A DNA stretch of 64,000 nt from Amblyomma americanum (GCF_052857255.1 NC_135500.1:165784683-165848682); one strand, 5' to 3'. Shown: positions 33,231 through 45,599, numbered from the stretch's first letter. Numbers and translations are program-made. Notes: generated by a model from the sequence alone, not told the origin.

Positions 33231-36200
33231 TGTACGGCTTGATTTATAATTCGGACAGCCACAAAAGGCAGCATATCTGGCTGAGATTGGCAGTCTGGGG
33301 TATTTGGCTGCAGATATCTCTTCGAGGATGCATAAAAAGGCGGCGACGAAATGAAATATTTTCGCTAATATTGCCTGCCACAAACATTTTACTGAAGGTG
33401 GACACACTACCACCTCTCGGGGAGTCCAACCTGTCGGGTGAAGCCTGCAGCAAAAATCTATACTATGAGAAAATGAGAGCACTACTTGCAAGTTCATCAC
33501 CAAACATGTCCGCTGTTAACCCCCCACATGTTCATGGGCCGAACGCATAATGAAGCAGTTAAGAAAAACTAAAGCCCAGAAAACAAGACGTATCGAACAT
33601 CCCTCATAAATTTATTCGCAATAAATCTGCCGCGTAGCAGGAATGCAAAAAAAAGAGAGAAAAGAATAGAAGATTGCAGCGTTCAACGAAGAATAATGCT
33701 CGCAGAGCTTATGAGGACTCGGAGAGTGGAAAATACATGTTCAGGCAGTGAGAATCGGGCCTATGCTCAGAATGTTTAATTCAAGACCGGCATTGGAACA
33801 CCACTTCCTGACTCGGCAGAAAATTTTTTCCGCATCTCCTCTTACATCTTGACCTTATGTTGCTATGTGCGCTGGTTGCTCGTCAGGATGAGAAGGAAAT
33901 AAAGCGCAAAAGAGAATTCGGATGAAGCCATCAGTGATACACCAGAGCGGTGCCTCCGGGAGTTTTTCTAGAGGCATCCCATCTTCCATGAAGGCGTCCC
34001 AGTTTAGCCGCAGAGAGATCAAATCTTTATTGTCTTTTCTGCATAAAATTTCTCCGCACTGACTAAATATTGTTTTCAGCTTAACCTCTTTGAGTGTCTT
34101 TCTGTGCTAGGTTTCCACACACAGCATACATCGGCACATACATTGTTTAGCAAAGCAGTAATATTTTCTTTGACGAAATAGCCTTTCGAACAAGAGTCAT
34201 TCTTTTTCATACATTTGTTCGCCTATCCTCAGCAGCCAGAATTAGTGAAACCAAAACGATTGACATATCTACGTCTAACACAGAAGCCAGCCCAACAGGA
34301 CGCACCGGTCGCATCGCCACTACCCTCTAAAAAAGATGGCGTATAGGAAGATGAAAAAAATACTTTTCCACAGCTCTACGCGCTCGGAAATTCACAAGCG
34401 GTATGCAAATGCACTTCAGTAAAAAAAAAAAAGTGAAGCATAACAGCCGTCTACTCGGGCCATTCAGTGTTCGATGAGTTCCTTTGTATACTCCAACTGT
34501 CAATGAAAGTGTGGTAGTAAAAGACGAAACGACCACTGTCTAGTTTATTTGTCGGAGCGGAGAGCCCTGGCTGCGATGGAGTGATGACTTGCTGCTACTC
34601 CATTGCAGGGCCTCGGAGAGCATTCTGAAAGGCGCGAAAATCGGTGGCGTTTCGCCTTTCTCATGCGCTTGCCGTGCGCGCCGTTCTAGTCACTATAGGT
34701 GCCCTAAAGTGACAATACCGGGTCATTGAATGATCTGACATTGTCTCACAGGATCACACAACCCTATGAAAAATAGCATATCCCATTAATACAGGTTTGA
34801 GTGAACCTTTTTTTTTTTTGTACAGAACGAACTTGCATGAAGAAAGATGATGCTGTGATGGCCCTTTTTGTTATACAGGATGGACCTGTATTACCGGGCG
34901 GGCCTGCTAGCTAGGAGCGAAAAGATCTGGATGAGAAGTTCAGCGCTAGAAATATCTAGCATGTATTTTAACCAAACATAAAAATATCAAAACATGAACA
35001 AAAAGCGAAATTCCGCTGAGCTCTAAGACTCAAAGCACTGACCGTCTCATTACTCGCGCGCTGCCCCCAATTTAAGGCTGGTATTTAAAAATAGCCTATT
35101 ATTTCTGCTTTTGTAAGATAATTGCACTTTTCTGGGTCACGTATATTTCCCAAGCAGAAAAATGGCACACGTGGCTGGCTGATTGCCCTGTGCGTGTGCT
35201 GAAGCTTCTTTCTGGCTACCAGGAGGCACCTCCGATATCCTGTATCTTGAAGAACTCTCGGTTTTGGTAGGAAAATCTCGGATTATTACCCTTTACTGAA
35301 TGCTCGGTGTTTAGTCATCATTTCAGCACGCGCGTAGTTCTCGCTGCGCACTCAGCTATCTGGATTATAAATTCCTTGAATAATGCATGTTTTAGCTTCG
35401 CAAGCGGCCAGCGGAGCAGTGACGCCGACCGACTAAGCCTTTTGTACGTGCAAACACACCAGGAAGCATTGAACGAGCAGCAGCTTGGCTGGTTCATGTT
35501 AAGAACGGCAGCAGTGAAGGAAACACGAAAGATGTGCTATACGGGCCCTAGAGTTCTTGTTTTTGTAATATTTTACAGTGCATGGTTCTTCCCTTGCTAG
35601 TCCTTTTTTATTCAATGTTTAGCTAGATTCGCACTGGTTTTTCCCCTAGGCCGATTCATAAAGATACGGCAGTCGCCGCAGCAACTTCGTGCACCACGGT
35701 GCCAGCAATGAAGGTACTCGTATATGTTTCGGGGGTCAGCGCTGTGTTTCCTTTATCCTCGAGCATATTTTTCAGGTTTATGCCGATGCAGAAGAACAGT
35801 GCATTCGGCGTAGCCACTTCTTGCAATACGCCGCCTGCTAAGATGCTACGTGTGTCTCATGCGGTGGTCAACGCTATACTTCTTTTATCAATGAGCATAT
35901 TTTTCGAGTTAGCGACAATAACCATCGTTATTGCTTTCACTTATGCAATGCACTTTGATCAATGATTTGCGGGTGAACTGATACAATGATCAAGCTGGCT
36001 TAAGAAATTATAGGCTCAATTGAAAAGTTGAAACTATAATAAAATGCTTTAACTGTGTCCATTGAGTTCTAGTCGTGTATCTGTGGCATGAGCGTATCGA
36101 GCCCGATAAACCTGTCTAAGCTCCGAATGGATGTGCTCTTCACTGTAGGAGACCTAAACCGGTCCCGGTGAAACATTTTTATTCTCTGTATAGTACCGTC

Positions 36201-36448
36201 TCTCTGGTATGAGCGCTAAAACAAACGTGGTTGAACCTGCTTATGCTCCTAATAGCGCAGGTCTCTCTTGTATGTGTGTTAAAATGTCCACAGGAAAACT
36301 CATATCGCCCCGGTATCAACCTACTTGACAAAAGCGGGACTAGTATGAGACTTGTTTGTTGGGGCAGTATCTGGGTTAATGCATACATGATTTTTCAGTA
36401 GGAAGCCAAACCACAACTAACCCGAGGAAAGCAGTCAGAAGTGGGATC
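33231..36448. other. Unannotated stretch
   Basis: No gene recognised. A weak diverged duplication (TATCCTCGAGCATATTTTTC and TATCAATGAGCATATTTTTC) lies at 35756-35775 and 35887-35906. Frames at 33210-33550 overlap on both strands and have no motif. Confidence 0.4.
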
Positions 36449-36856
36449 CTAGACGGTCCAGGTCGGGAAGGAGGAGGCAGTAGGGTGGAGCCGTATCCTC
36501 CTCAGGGTGGCTGTGGGACGAGGCTGAGGTGTCGGCGGTGACGGCAGAGCCGAGAGCGCGTCTGCTTTGGCGCATCGGTGTCTGTAGACATATGGAGGGT
36601 GGAGCCTGTGCAGTACTCGTGGCGTGAGCACGCTTTGCATGGTGTTACAGGACGCCGGCATAAGAGAACACCGAAGTGGGCGGCACGACTGCGATAAATG
36701 CGGGCATGGCCTGCGACCGTTGGTGCAAAGCAGCTGCCTGGGCAAATGAGAGCAAAGCAGGATTGAAAGCGAGCTTTCGCTACCTTTCCTTGGAGGTCTA
36801 AGAAGCGGTGGAATGGGTTGTAGACGTAGGCGGGGCCTGAAGTGCCGTGCTATATG
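36449..36856 (-). other. GC-rich open stretch, possibly retroelement relic
   Basis: The minus strand is open for much of this block and encodes a Pro/Arg/Ser-rich sequence with no domain that I recognise. Its openness may reflect base composition only. The part of that frame beyond 36857 lies inside the TIR element, which argues against one gene. Confidence 0.25.
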
Positions 36857-37402
36857 TAAAGGGGCGCTCACATTAGCGGGAAAACGCGCAACGCCGGGCG
36901 TTTCCCGCGTGCCGCTTCCCGCCCAAGCCGGTTTTTCTCCCGCGGACAGCCTGCTCTCCCGTCCCGCGGAGCGATGGGTTCGGTACCTATTTTTCCCGTG
37001 CCGGTGACAGAACAGCCAATGGGCGCCGACCGTGAACCGTGACGTCGGTCCCAGTTCAGTGACCCCGTCGGCGGAGGCGGAGGCTGCGCGCGTCCGGCCG
37101 GCCGGCCGGTCGGGGCACTCGGCTACAATTCCAGCCACTGTAACTCGGCGGCTGCTTTGCCAGGGCGACGGGAGGGGAGCTAGCAGGGTGCGCTTTCCAG
37201 TCTTCTCTAGTGTCACGTGACTATCCCCTTCTCTTTCTGCTCGTTCGGGTCCTCCCTCAGCGCCTCCTCTCTCCACATTCCAAGACAACCGCAGCGAGAA
37301 AACGCGCGCAGTGTGAGCGTCATTCCGAGGAGCTGCGAGGCAGCGTCGACGTTGACGCTGTGCCGGCGCGGGAAGCTTCCCGCCAGTGTGAGCGCGCCTT
37401 TA
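36857..37402. mobile_element. GC-rich 546-bp TIR element that mimics a CpG island
   Basis: The left end TAAAGGGGCGCTCACATTAG and the reverse complement of the right end, TAAAGGCGCGCTCACACTGG, continue inward as CGGGAA. The flanking eight bases (GCTATATG and GGGATGTG) match at five positions, which could be a decayed 8-bp duplication as made by hAT-type transposases. The interior is rich in CpG and contains CCAATGGGCGC, TGACGTC, TTCAGTGA, CACGTGA and several TTCCCGC words, so promoter predictors may call it. No transposase frame is visible. Confidence 0.7.
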
Positions 37403-37687
37403 GGGATGTGAATGGGCTCGGAACGTTTGTGGTCTCGTGCGCCGCAGAGAGAGTGACAGTATGAGGCTGGTATTGCTCTCTTCTAGCGGCTATGGGCTTG
37501 TGGTAGGGGTGCACTATAACGGTGGACCTCGGCGCCACATGGCCTATCCGGTTGAACAAACTGCGACCAACGGTGCGAGTATAACCTGAGGGGTTCGCAA
37601 AAAAGATGCACTGGCAGCGAGCTGTGAGGTCGGGAATTGGATTTGCAGGACAATGAAAGGCGATATGATTGTCTCACTTCTCAATAG
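37403..37687. other. Spacer between TIR element and SINE
   Basis: No recognisable feature. Confidence 0.4.
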
Positions 37688-37936
37688 ACATCTCATCTCT
37701 GCCGTGAGGAAAGAGGGAGAATGTGAGTGTGGAAGAAGAGAGAAAGTTTTCGTAGTGGAGGATTCCGCAATAATTTCGACCATCTGATGATCTTTAGCAC
37801 ACAGTGGCATCGCACAGCACAACGGCGCTTTTTGTGTTTCACCTCCATCGAATTCACCTTGCGCGGTCGGGTACGAACTGGGTACTCTGTCTAAGTAGCC
37901 GAGCGCGCTAACTACTGAGCAGCCGCGGCGAGTGGT
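37688..37936 (-). mobile_element. tRNA-derived SINE, third variant
   Basis: On the minus strand: CGCCGCGGCTGCTCAGTAGT with TAGCGCGCTCGGCTA (box A region), CAGTTCGTACCCGACCGCG (box B region, decayed), then CGATGGAGG, GTGCTGTGCGATGCCA, GATGGTCGAAATTATT and CCTCCACTACG. The 3' part is pyrimidine-rich (TCTCTCTTCTTCCACACTC) and ends CTCACGGCAGAGATGAGATGT. The body resembles Ruka-type copies in the middle but differs in head and 3' end, so it is a related subfamily. Confidence 0.75.
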
Positions 37937-38188
37937 GAAGAAGTCGAAGATTGCAGGTATGCTACGCTTAATCGTGGTCGGAATTCCCAAAGCGTAAGGC
38001 TCACTGGCGCAGCGGGGCAGCGTTGTGCGAGGCATATCCTGCGCCGTGTTCACGGACGGGGTAGTCTGCCGTTCGCTAGGCATATCAGCGAGCTCGATGG
38101 GGAACGGCCTCTCACCCTCAGACACGGAGCCGAGGCATTGCGGTACCGTCGCGAGTGAATCAAATGACTGTGCTGATGACAAGTGAGC
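37937..38188. other. Unannotated spacer
   Basis: No feature recognised. Confidence 0.4.
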
Positions 38189-38483
38189 CTAGAACTGAGC
38201 CCTGAATGTCGAAGCAAAGCTCAGGCAGCGGACCACATAGGAATTGAAAGTTATCAAGCTTGGCTGCCAGGAGGTCTTCATAGACAGCAGCGAGGCGTTA
38301 TAGGTGAGGAGACAGGGAGTAAAAAATAATGTTGGACATGAGCTTTTGATAGTGAGGATCTTGGACGTGAGTGCTGCATCGAAGTGGTGGAACCAGGCGC
38401 CAATGGCGCGGGACTGAAGCGTGGGCAGCGGCGGATCGAACTGCGCTTCAATCAAGATAAGAGTGGGGAAGGGTTGTGGAAAG
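38189..38483 (-). pseudogene. Possible LTR-retrotransposon gag relic
   Basis: The minus frame includes EAQFDPPLPTLQSRAIGAWF then HHFDAALTSKILTIKSSCP. The spacing of LP..Q....IG.WF...(D/E)A recalls the start of Gypsy-type gag-like proteins in arthropods (LPPFW..DP..WF.QVEAQF). No aspartic protease or RT was found beside it. The match is weak and could be chance. Confidence 0.25.
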
Positions 38484-38726
38484 GTACTACCTCGCTGGAA
38501 AGAAACGCGAACAACCCGGCGCCCACACGCTGCACTGTTCCAATTTCTTTTCACCACGCTTTTACTTCGGCGACAGAAAAAAGTCCCTAGACTCGTCCGT
38601 GATACATTCTAGGACGACTCTAACGTCTTATTCGTATCACACAGGAAAAACCGCGATGAAAATAAATTCCAACAGTGGGGCGTGTTGGAGCCATGTTGTT
38701 CGCGTTTCTTTCCATCGAGGTAGTAC
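38484..38726. mobile_element. Foldback element with about 85-bp arms
   Basis: Left arm from 38484 (GTACTACCTCGCTGGAAAGA, then AACGCGAACAAC) and right arm to 38726 (reverse complement GTACTACCTCGATGGAAAGA, then AACGCGAACAAC) remain alignable inward through CACACGC.(G/C).CACTGTT and TTC.TTTTCA. The short centre (about 38575-38640) has no frame. It is non-autonomous and fairly well preserved. Confidence 0.8.
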
Positions 38727-40557
38727 AGCGCAGCGAGTCACAGGAATGTGGCCGCAGCCACATTGATTTCGCTGCAGGACAGGGCTTTGGCGGGGGCGGA
38801 TAAGCTGCAGTTCCGGGCCTCGCAGAGCGTTCTTATATTCTTATTCTTCTTCCTCTTAAAACATGCACTTTCGCTTCGTCTTCCTCGATGCGCCTGCCCT
38901 GAACGTCGCTCGGGCGACTACAAGTGAACTACATGCGCAGCGGAGGTTCAGCACTTATGCATCACGCAAAAATTCAGCAATTGCCAAATTTAGTCGTTTT
39001 TTTGCTTTTTTTCTTGCTTTATTTCCTTCGGACTTTCTTTCCTTCTTCCTGTCTTGTCTTCTTTCGTTCATGTTTTCCTTTTTTCTTCCTTTCTTTTTCT
39101 CCTCTCTTGGTACCTTCTGTCGGTCTTAGCTTAATCTATCCTCTATATTTATTCCTTTCTTTCTTTTTTTTCTTCTCTCTTATTTTCGCGCTCGAAGTGG
39201 CTAGCGCTGGGCACGCTGTCAAACTGATAGGTTCGAGTGTGTTGAAATTGTTCGAGAATGTAGGCGAGAGCAGCGCGCTTGGTCTCAGTGCCTAGAGTAA
39301 AGTCTGTGAAGATGTTCTCCACAGTGTCAGTGCATGCGGCGAGAGCAGCCGTATTTTTTATGGTCCTCGCGGTGCCGAAGGCTAGTGAGAGGCTCGGGTT
39401 GTTTACATGGACAGTCCTTTGCGTCTAGCATGAGATATATTGTGTAACGACAGCTATATAAATCCCTGGGACACCTTTTCTTTTCACAGCGTTTTTCAGC
39501 TTCCTCACTTCTGAGGAAGCATTGTCTAGCTACCGTCTCTCCATTTATTTTGTGCCTGTGTCGACAATCCGGTTACCTCCTTTGGCTGTCAGTGTTCAGC
39601 CGGGGTGGATTCGAAGACAAGCGATTTCGGCCATCCTACAACCACCCCGTCAACCAAGCTCATGGCCTCTGCGGCTTCAGTTTTCCTTTCACCGTCGGCC
39701 ACAAGAAAAGCCCGGTGATTGATCTTCTGTCACTCGGACCACCTTCAGTAAAGACAATACCTTGCACTGAACACGTTATTTATTTTTAGTTTAATTTCTA
39801 AAGACTCTGGTTGATATAAGGCCTTTTTATTGTATTTTTTCCTTCTTTTCATCTTCATTCAATTCTTTTCCACTTCTTTCGATAGAAGGTTGACTAGATG
39901 CATTCATTTTTCTGACAGCTCCAGACCTTATAATGCGAGCAGAAAAAAAGAAATTCTGCGCTCTCTTCAACGCTCTGTTGTTTAATGGTTTGGCAACTCT
40001 CTTAAGCTGTAAAGATAAAATATAAGGCATATAAGATACAATTTATGCCTGTTGTGAAGGAATACTTTGAGGAGATATTTGAAAGGAGACAGATAATCAA
40101 AGGCACTTCATTTGGACCGGAAAATCCGGTTGCACGGGGGGTCCGAAGGAGGCGACGACATGGCCACAGGCTCGTGCTGCGCTGTGCCAATAAAATAACA
40201 GCACAAGAGTGTGACCGGACACATTCAAGAACTAGCATACAGACTTGTGAGCAAGCGAAATAATAAAAAAAAAGACCGCTGCCGACGTGGAAGTACATCA
40301 TAACACAGGATGCGTACGTCAATGCTTATTCGCTCACTTAAAAAGGAGCTTGAATTTATACCTTTTAGGGCATACGCGTACCATGATTCCTTCTACAACA
40401 ACCGGCTATTCTGCCGACGTAATGAGGCAAATGTGTGCTTGCTACTTGAGAATAGACGAATGGCACCCGCTCCTCTTTCCCGCCACTTCCGTAGTTGCCT
40501 CCGTGACGTCAAAACGGCGCGAGGGCCACTCGCTCAAGCGAAAGAAGACATTAGTCA
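38727..40557. other. Unannotated stretch, pyrimidine-rich in part
   Basis: From about 38990 to 39185 the plus strand is dominated by CTTT and TTCC words (polypyrimidine). The remainder has no gene or repeat that I recognise. Confidence 0.4.
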
Positions 40558-40722
40558 CGTTTACATGAATGCGACAGGAGTCGACTCCAGTCCACTTTTT
40601 GAGGGAAAGTACAAAAACATCGAGGAAGGCAGTAGAGAACGAGTAGCGCCTTTCCGTCTCGAAACCTGCTCTTTCTCTCGAAAAATCGACTGCAGACGCA
40701 TTGTGTCGCATTCATGTAAACG
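40558..40722. mobile_element. Inverted-repeat (MITE-like) element
   Basis: Perfect 19-bp ends (CGTTTACATGAATGCGACA at 40558-40576, inverted at 40704-40722) continue as weaker inverted similarity (CGACT..AGTC, TTTTTGAGGGAAAG versus TTTTTCGAGAGAAAG). The real element may extend beyond these limits. No frame. Confidence 0.55.
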
Positions 40723-41273
40723 CGGCTATTGCAGTTATCCTCAAGGAGCAATCGTTGCTCCTCGATGTGTAATGCCCGAGGAGGTAATATAGGCGCTCGC
40801 ACTTAAAGTGTTCTCTGTTTCACCTTTGATCGGCGTTATCACTTCGCGCAACCCTTTCTTGCCTCCCCCTCACCAATCCTTGCCTTAAGACCCCCCGAGG
40901 ACGCGTGAAGTCATCTAGACTATAACGAATATTGCGCAATGAATATTCTTCCGCTCAATGCTTTTCTCTTTTCGTTATGTGAATAAACGCCTTCGAACAT
41001 TCTTTGCCTTTTCCTATTTCCCCCTATGTGACGTGGCTGTGACTCGATGCGCCACGGGTTGAGGACAAGTGTAACGTACGAGTAACGCCTGCGTGCATTT
41101 GGCGACGGATGATCGCCTTCCAGGCCAGCTTCGTGCCGAGTGAGCCCCATATATCAGGTGAAGTTGGGGTGAAGTGGGCAGAAATACAGATTTTGACTCT
41201 ATTTGATTGAAGAGCCTGCGGCATAAATATATATAGGACTGAAATGTCTCCACGTCTTAAATTTTGAAGCTGT
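40723..41273. other. Unannotated stretch
   Basis: A short palindrome GGAGCAATCGTTGCTCC lies at about 40745-40761. Nothing else recognised. Confidence 0.4.
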
Positions 41274-41875
41274 TTGCGCATTTACTTTGTTCCTTTATTT
41301 TTCCTTTTTTTACTGTGTTATTTATTGCGGATGTCTTTGGATCATGTTGTATGTATGGGCAAACATATTTGCGCTTCACCATGTGAACTAATAATGTCAT
41401 TACAATGCACTTTATTTTCATGTATTAGTTTGGTTCATGGGGGTTTAATGTCCCAAAGCGACTCAGGCTATCAGAGGCGCCGTAGTGAAGGGCTCCGGAA
41501 ATTTCGACCACCTGGGGTTCTATAACGTGCACTGACATCGCACAGTACACGGGCCTCAAGAATTTCGCCTCCATCGAAATTTGACCGCTGCGGCCGGGAT
41601 CGAACCCGCGTCTTTCGGGCCAGCAGACGAGCGCCGTAACCACTCAGCCACCGCGGCGGCTATTTTTTTTTCATGTATGCTTATGTTTGACTTGTGTTTG
41701 TATTCTCCTATCGCACCCATTTTACATTCTTTATTTTTAACCACTGCAGCATGTAGCGGCACACTGCTTGCCATATATTGGGCTACGGGCCTTAGTCGAA
41801 CCTTCTTCTGGCTTTTTCTCCGTGCTCCCAAACATCCCTGAGATGTTGAATAAACATTGTATTGTATTGTAAAAA
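41274..41875 (+). mobile_element. LINE 3' untranslated region and tail, split by a SINE
   Basis: T-rich sequence of the kind found in tick LINE 3' regions leads to CTTCTTCTGGCTTTTTCTCC, GTGCTCCCAAACATCCCTGA, GATGTTGAATAAACATTG and a TATTGTATTGT tail at about 41857-41870. A SINE with a perfect duplication sits inside it at 41426-41667. No upstream coding part was recognised, so only the 3' end is claimed. The family is uncertain. Confidence 0.5.
41426..41667 (-). mobile_element. Ruka-type SINE with perfect 11-bp TSD
   Basis: On the minus strand it starts at the GCCGCCGCGGTGGCTGAGTG head and has the box B-like GCGGGTTCGATCCCGGCC. The body includes GTGCGATGTCAGTGCACG, GGTGGTCGAAATTTCCGGAG and CCTGAGTCGCTTTGGGAC, ending CATGAACCAAACTA. 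The duplication TTTTCATGTAT flanks it exactly (41415-41425 and 41668-41678). It inserted into a LINE 3' region. A T-run on the 41661 side is part of the junction. Confidence 0.92.
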
Positions 41876-44431
41876 TGACCGGTAGACATTGTTGACGTAA
41901 GCGACTACTGACGTCCCCGTAAATGAAGGCATACGGCGCGCCTGACTGTGGCTTTTTTTGGCGCTCGCTTTGTTCATGCTGTGCGCGCTTGCGGTACATT
42001 GTAAGAGAACATTGCCAGAGTTACACCCGGAATCCCTGGATGTCCTACAGTGACGCGTTGTTAGGACGTAGGCCTGGCACGAGGGACACCACATAGGACA
42101 CCTCGAAGTCCCTCGAAGCGCACATGGAGATAACGGCACCCCATTGCTCGACACCAGCTGCGGCCGAGCCCAAGTCCAGGGACGTGAGTCCGCCGCCAGC
42201 CGACGTACTGTTGCACAACGTGACGCAGATCATATATATTAATTCTATCTCAAGAAACTTGACTGCGTCGGGATGTGAAGTAATAGAGTCAGGACAACCT
42301 TAGACTTCAATCAAGTAAATCATTAGGCACATTTTGTAAAGGCTATCGGCAGTAGACCATATTAGCACTGTCAATCAAGTGACAGAGAAATGCGCAGTAT
42401 ATAAAAAAACATCTGTATATAGCTTTCATAGAGCGAGAAAAATGCAGAGAAAGTGGGAAGGCAGGGTTGTTAACCAGAAGGGTGTTCTGGTTGCCAACCC
42501 TGTTGACGTGGACAAATGACATCACCACTCGCCATGTTCGTTCGTTTGCTTGCGTTGTGGATTTTTAGCGATAATTCTGTTTCCGTTATGGTGAATGAAG
42601 TGGAGTTCATGGTCATAGGCTTGGTCACTTGCTTTACTTATTTCGTAGAACAGCGCCATATGGAGTGCAATTAATTTGTGGTTTTAAGGACTTCTTTAAG
42701 GTCGCAGAGCACTGCCTATCATTAAAGTGCTGCCTATCAGCAGTTAACTGCACCCCGTAAAACGGCGAGTTCTGCAGCATACTGTCACATCGTGCGTATA
42801 AAACTACACTTAATGGCTAACTGGCGCAACGCGTCTTCATGGAGCATATTGGAGATTGTGAGCCATAGGGAATGAGGTACAAGTATGCATTGTGAATAGA
42901 ATTATAGTGAATGGTTAGGATAGAGTTGTATAGCTCATTTGGAGGAAAAATGGTGCTAAGAGTCAGTGAACCGAGGAAATGCCGTGAATAAATCTCGCTT
43001 CTAAGGGACCTGCGAAAGCGTCGACGTCTCAAACATGATAAGGTCTGTACTACAGTGCACCATGATTTCTAAAATTAAGCGGGGAAAAGTACGGTGAATG
43101 CAATATTCACAGGCGACAAACTATATACGCATTTGGTGCTGAAAAAAATTTCAGTTTTTTTACACAACACTGATATAGAGGAAAGTTACAGACATTCATA
43201 TATTCGTTGACGTCCACATAGAACTAGATAGAAACATATTATTATCGAACCACAAGCGGAAGCTAGAATGCGTTAAAATGTTCGAGTCATCTCAGGCTGA
43301 AAGGTAGCCACGAAAAATACAAAATGTTGCTGTTCAAGAGCCTTCAAATTTCTGGTTTTAAATTTCGTTTGATAAATTGGTTTCAGCTGCAAACAGTATT
43401 GCAAGTTTCAGCACAACAGGCACAGTCGCAGGCGACAGATAATCAGGCGTGGAAGTCAAACCGTACACCGAGCAGACTTGTGCCCACTAACAAAAAACCA
43501 CAATGCGGAGGTGATAGCTGTGTTTACAATTAGCTGGAAAGTTTTACGGGACGCATGTCATCTGAAAACATTTTCGCAGGTCTGCCTGTCGACGCTGACC
43601 CACTCGCGTGGTACTGTTAAGAACGGAGAGAGGATACATGTCCCTCATTCCCTGAGACACTGGATTGCGTGGATCGACTGGATTGCGTGGGTGCGCTGAG
43701 ATAATTTTTTTCCGAACACTCTCGTCCTGTAAACGTTCGCTGACGATAGTACAGGCGAGGGACGTCGGGTTGAGAGTGACCTTTCTTTTCAGCTGCGCAT
43801 AACGCAAAAATGACTGCGCGCTTTCCATATAAGGAGTCTAAAAGTCTGAGATTGATCTTGGAGATTTCGGAAGCAGCCCCGCCTGGTAATCACCGTTCTT
43901 ACGATATCTGCTGGCGTTCCGCGTTGCTAATAGAAAGCGATGAATCGGTGTGCCGGCGAGAAAAAACAATGAACATGGAAACACAAACTTCACGAAGCCT
44001 TGCCAGGCATTGCTACAATATCCCCTCTATGCGGGAGAGGAAACGCGTGCCATCTCAGCAGGCCCTCACGCCCTCGCATCTAGACGTTTCTAACTGTTTT
44101 TAAGAGCACCTCGGCTCACAATGCGCGGCCTGTGACAGCGCGGATGGAAGTCACTCTCACCAGTAGTGCAGCGCAGGCTACGAAAGAAGAAAAATCAGCG
44201 AGAATTCTCATCTACCGCACTCGGGTCGAGCTTGGATTTCGGCGAGAATGGTGGCAGCGGTATGCATAATGGTCCATTTCGTGGCGCTGTTTATGACGGC
44301 GCTTAACTTTCCCTGACGGTCCCCCGAGAACGTTCCACGGAGACTGCCCGCACGGGAACCAACATGCGTTCACATAAAAAATGCAGATCCGAGGCCGTGA
44401 AGTCAACCGAGATTGCCGGTCCTCTCCGGCT
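41876..44431. other. Unannotated stretch
   Basis: No gene recognised. A short tandem duplication (TGGATTGCGTGG(A/G)) sits at about 43662-43691. Frames around 42045-42240 and 43544-44103 have no motif. Confidence 0.4.
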
Positions 44432-44459
44432 GGGGGGGGGGGGGGGGGGGGGGGGGGGG
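44432..44459 (+). repeat. 28-base poly-G run
   Basis: An uninterrupted run of 28 G, the longest homopolymer in the window. The length is likely imprecise in any assembly. Confidence 0.9.
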
Positions 44460-44593
44460 ATGCAAGACCGGTTGCAATTAGGCGCAGCCGCCGCGAGGTG
44501 GCTGATGGAAGGCGCCTTCAGTTAGTGGCGCTGTGTAGAGGATTTCGCCGTTCGCCTATTGTGCAGGCTTAAGAGACGTTTCCGGAATGTGAC

Positions 44594-44730
44594 TATGCAC
44601 TCGAATCTGAAAGGAGTGAAAACGGAGTAAGACGTCTTCTAGCGCACTCCCTTTTATAAAAAGGAGTGCGCCAGAGGACGTATTACTCTGTTTTCACTCC
44701 TATGTAGGCGCATTTCTGTTTAGAGTGTAT
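44594..44730. mobile_element. Foldback MITE, family shared with 54944-55045
   Basis: The centre is a near-perfect stem: AGGAGTGAAAACGGAGTAAG, ACGTCTTCTAGCGCACTCC, loop CTTTTATAAAAA, then the inverted copy ending TTTTCACTCCT. The outer ends are TATGCACTCGAATC and, inverted, ATACACTCTAAACAG, with TA at both edges. About 60 bp of each side pair. It has no frame. Confidence 0.8.
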
Positions 44731-45599
44731 GAGGCTCCGCCACGAGCCCTGGTTTGCCGCCTTTTAAGAGCATTTTATTTTCTCCGCGAAATAGACTCAA
44801 CAGCGTGCGGTTAGGAAACATTCAGTTCCCAATGGCCGCCTGACTAATGGGCTCTGGTTCAGTTTCACAATTTTGAAGGCGTTTCTTGCGCCCACCATAA
44901 AATATTGAGGTTATTAATTCCTGCTCTGAATGACAAAGAAGTCGAGAGCAATGCGTTCCTGTTCTTTTAATTTTAGAAGGAACAGTGACGATAATTGCTT
45001 GTATATTGCCTTATTTAAGAGAGGAAAGTTACTACCTTTCCTTGTCTCGCTCCTCTTTTCCCCAAGAGGGATATAATAAACGATGGAGCTTGCATTCAGT
45101 CGTGGAAACACAAGTGCCACACCTCAGGCCTTTAACTCAAGATATGCTGTGAACATCTCGTAGACGAGGCGCTTTTCAGCAAAAGCGTTTCATAAGGTAA
45201 GGATGGACAGGTAGCACATTTACGTATATGCAGTGTTTCCTGTAACCAGGGCGAATGATTTAGAAAAGCGATGCACCGCAGCTTGGTGACATTAATGACA
45301 TTTTTTCTTGTGTTACGCTCCTCAGATACTTTTTAAAATTTCATTTGATAAGTTATTAGCTTGGATTATTTATGAAAAAGATTAAAACTCACTTTAGGGT
45401 CAAGAGCCTCTCTTTAGATATTAGAGCGCGTTTACAAACAACTGATCCAAGTGTTTTGGTTGCAACATATCATGTACTTTGTCCTTTCCACCGCATTTAA
45501 AAAAGCACGCAATATACGAAAAAAATTAATTGATTCTGCTCCTATGCTACCGTATTGTAGCGCGGCCAAGCGAGTTTTGAATAAACAAAGCATTCGCAG
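44731..45599. other. Unannotated stretch
   Basis: No gene recognised. Confidence 0.4.

Noticed and set aside
36449..37288. 279-residue minus frame as a host gene
   Set aside because: More than half lies inside a TIR-bounded GC-rich element; openness is explained by high GC.
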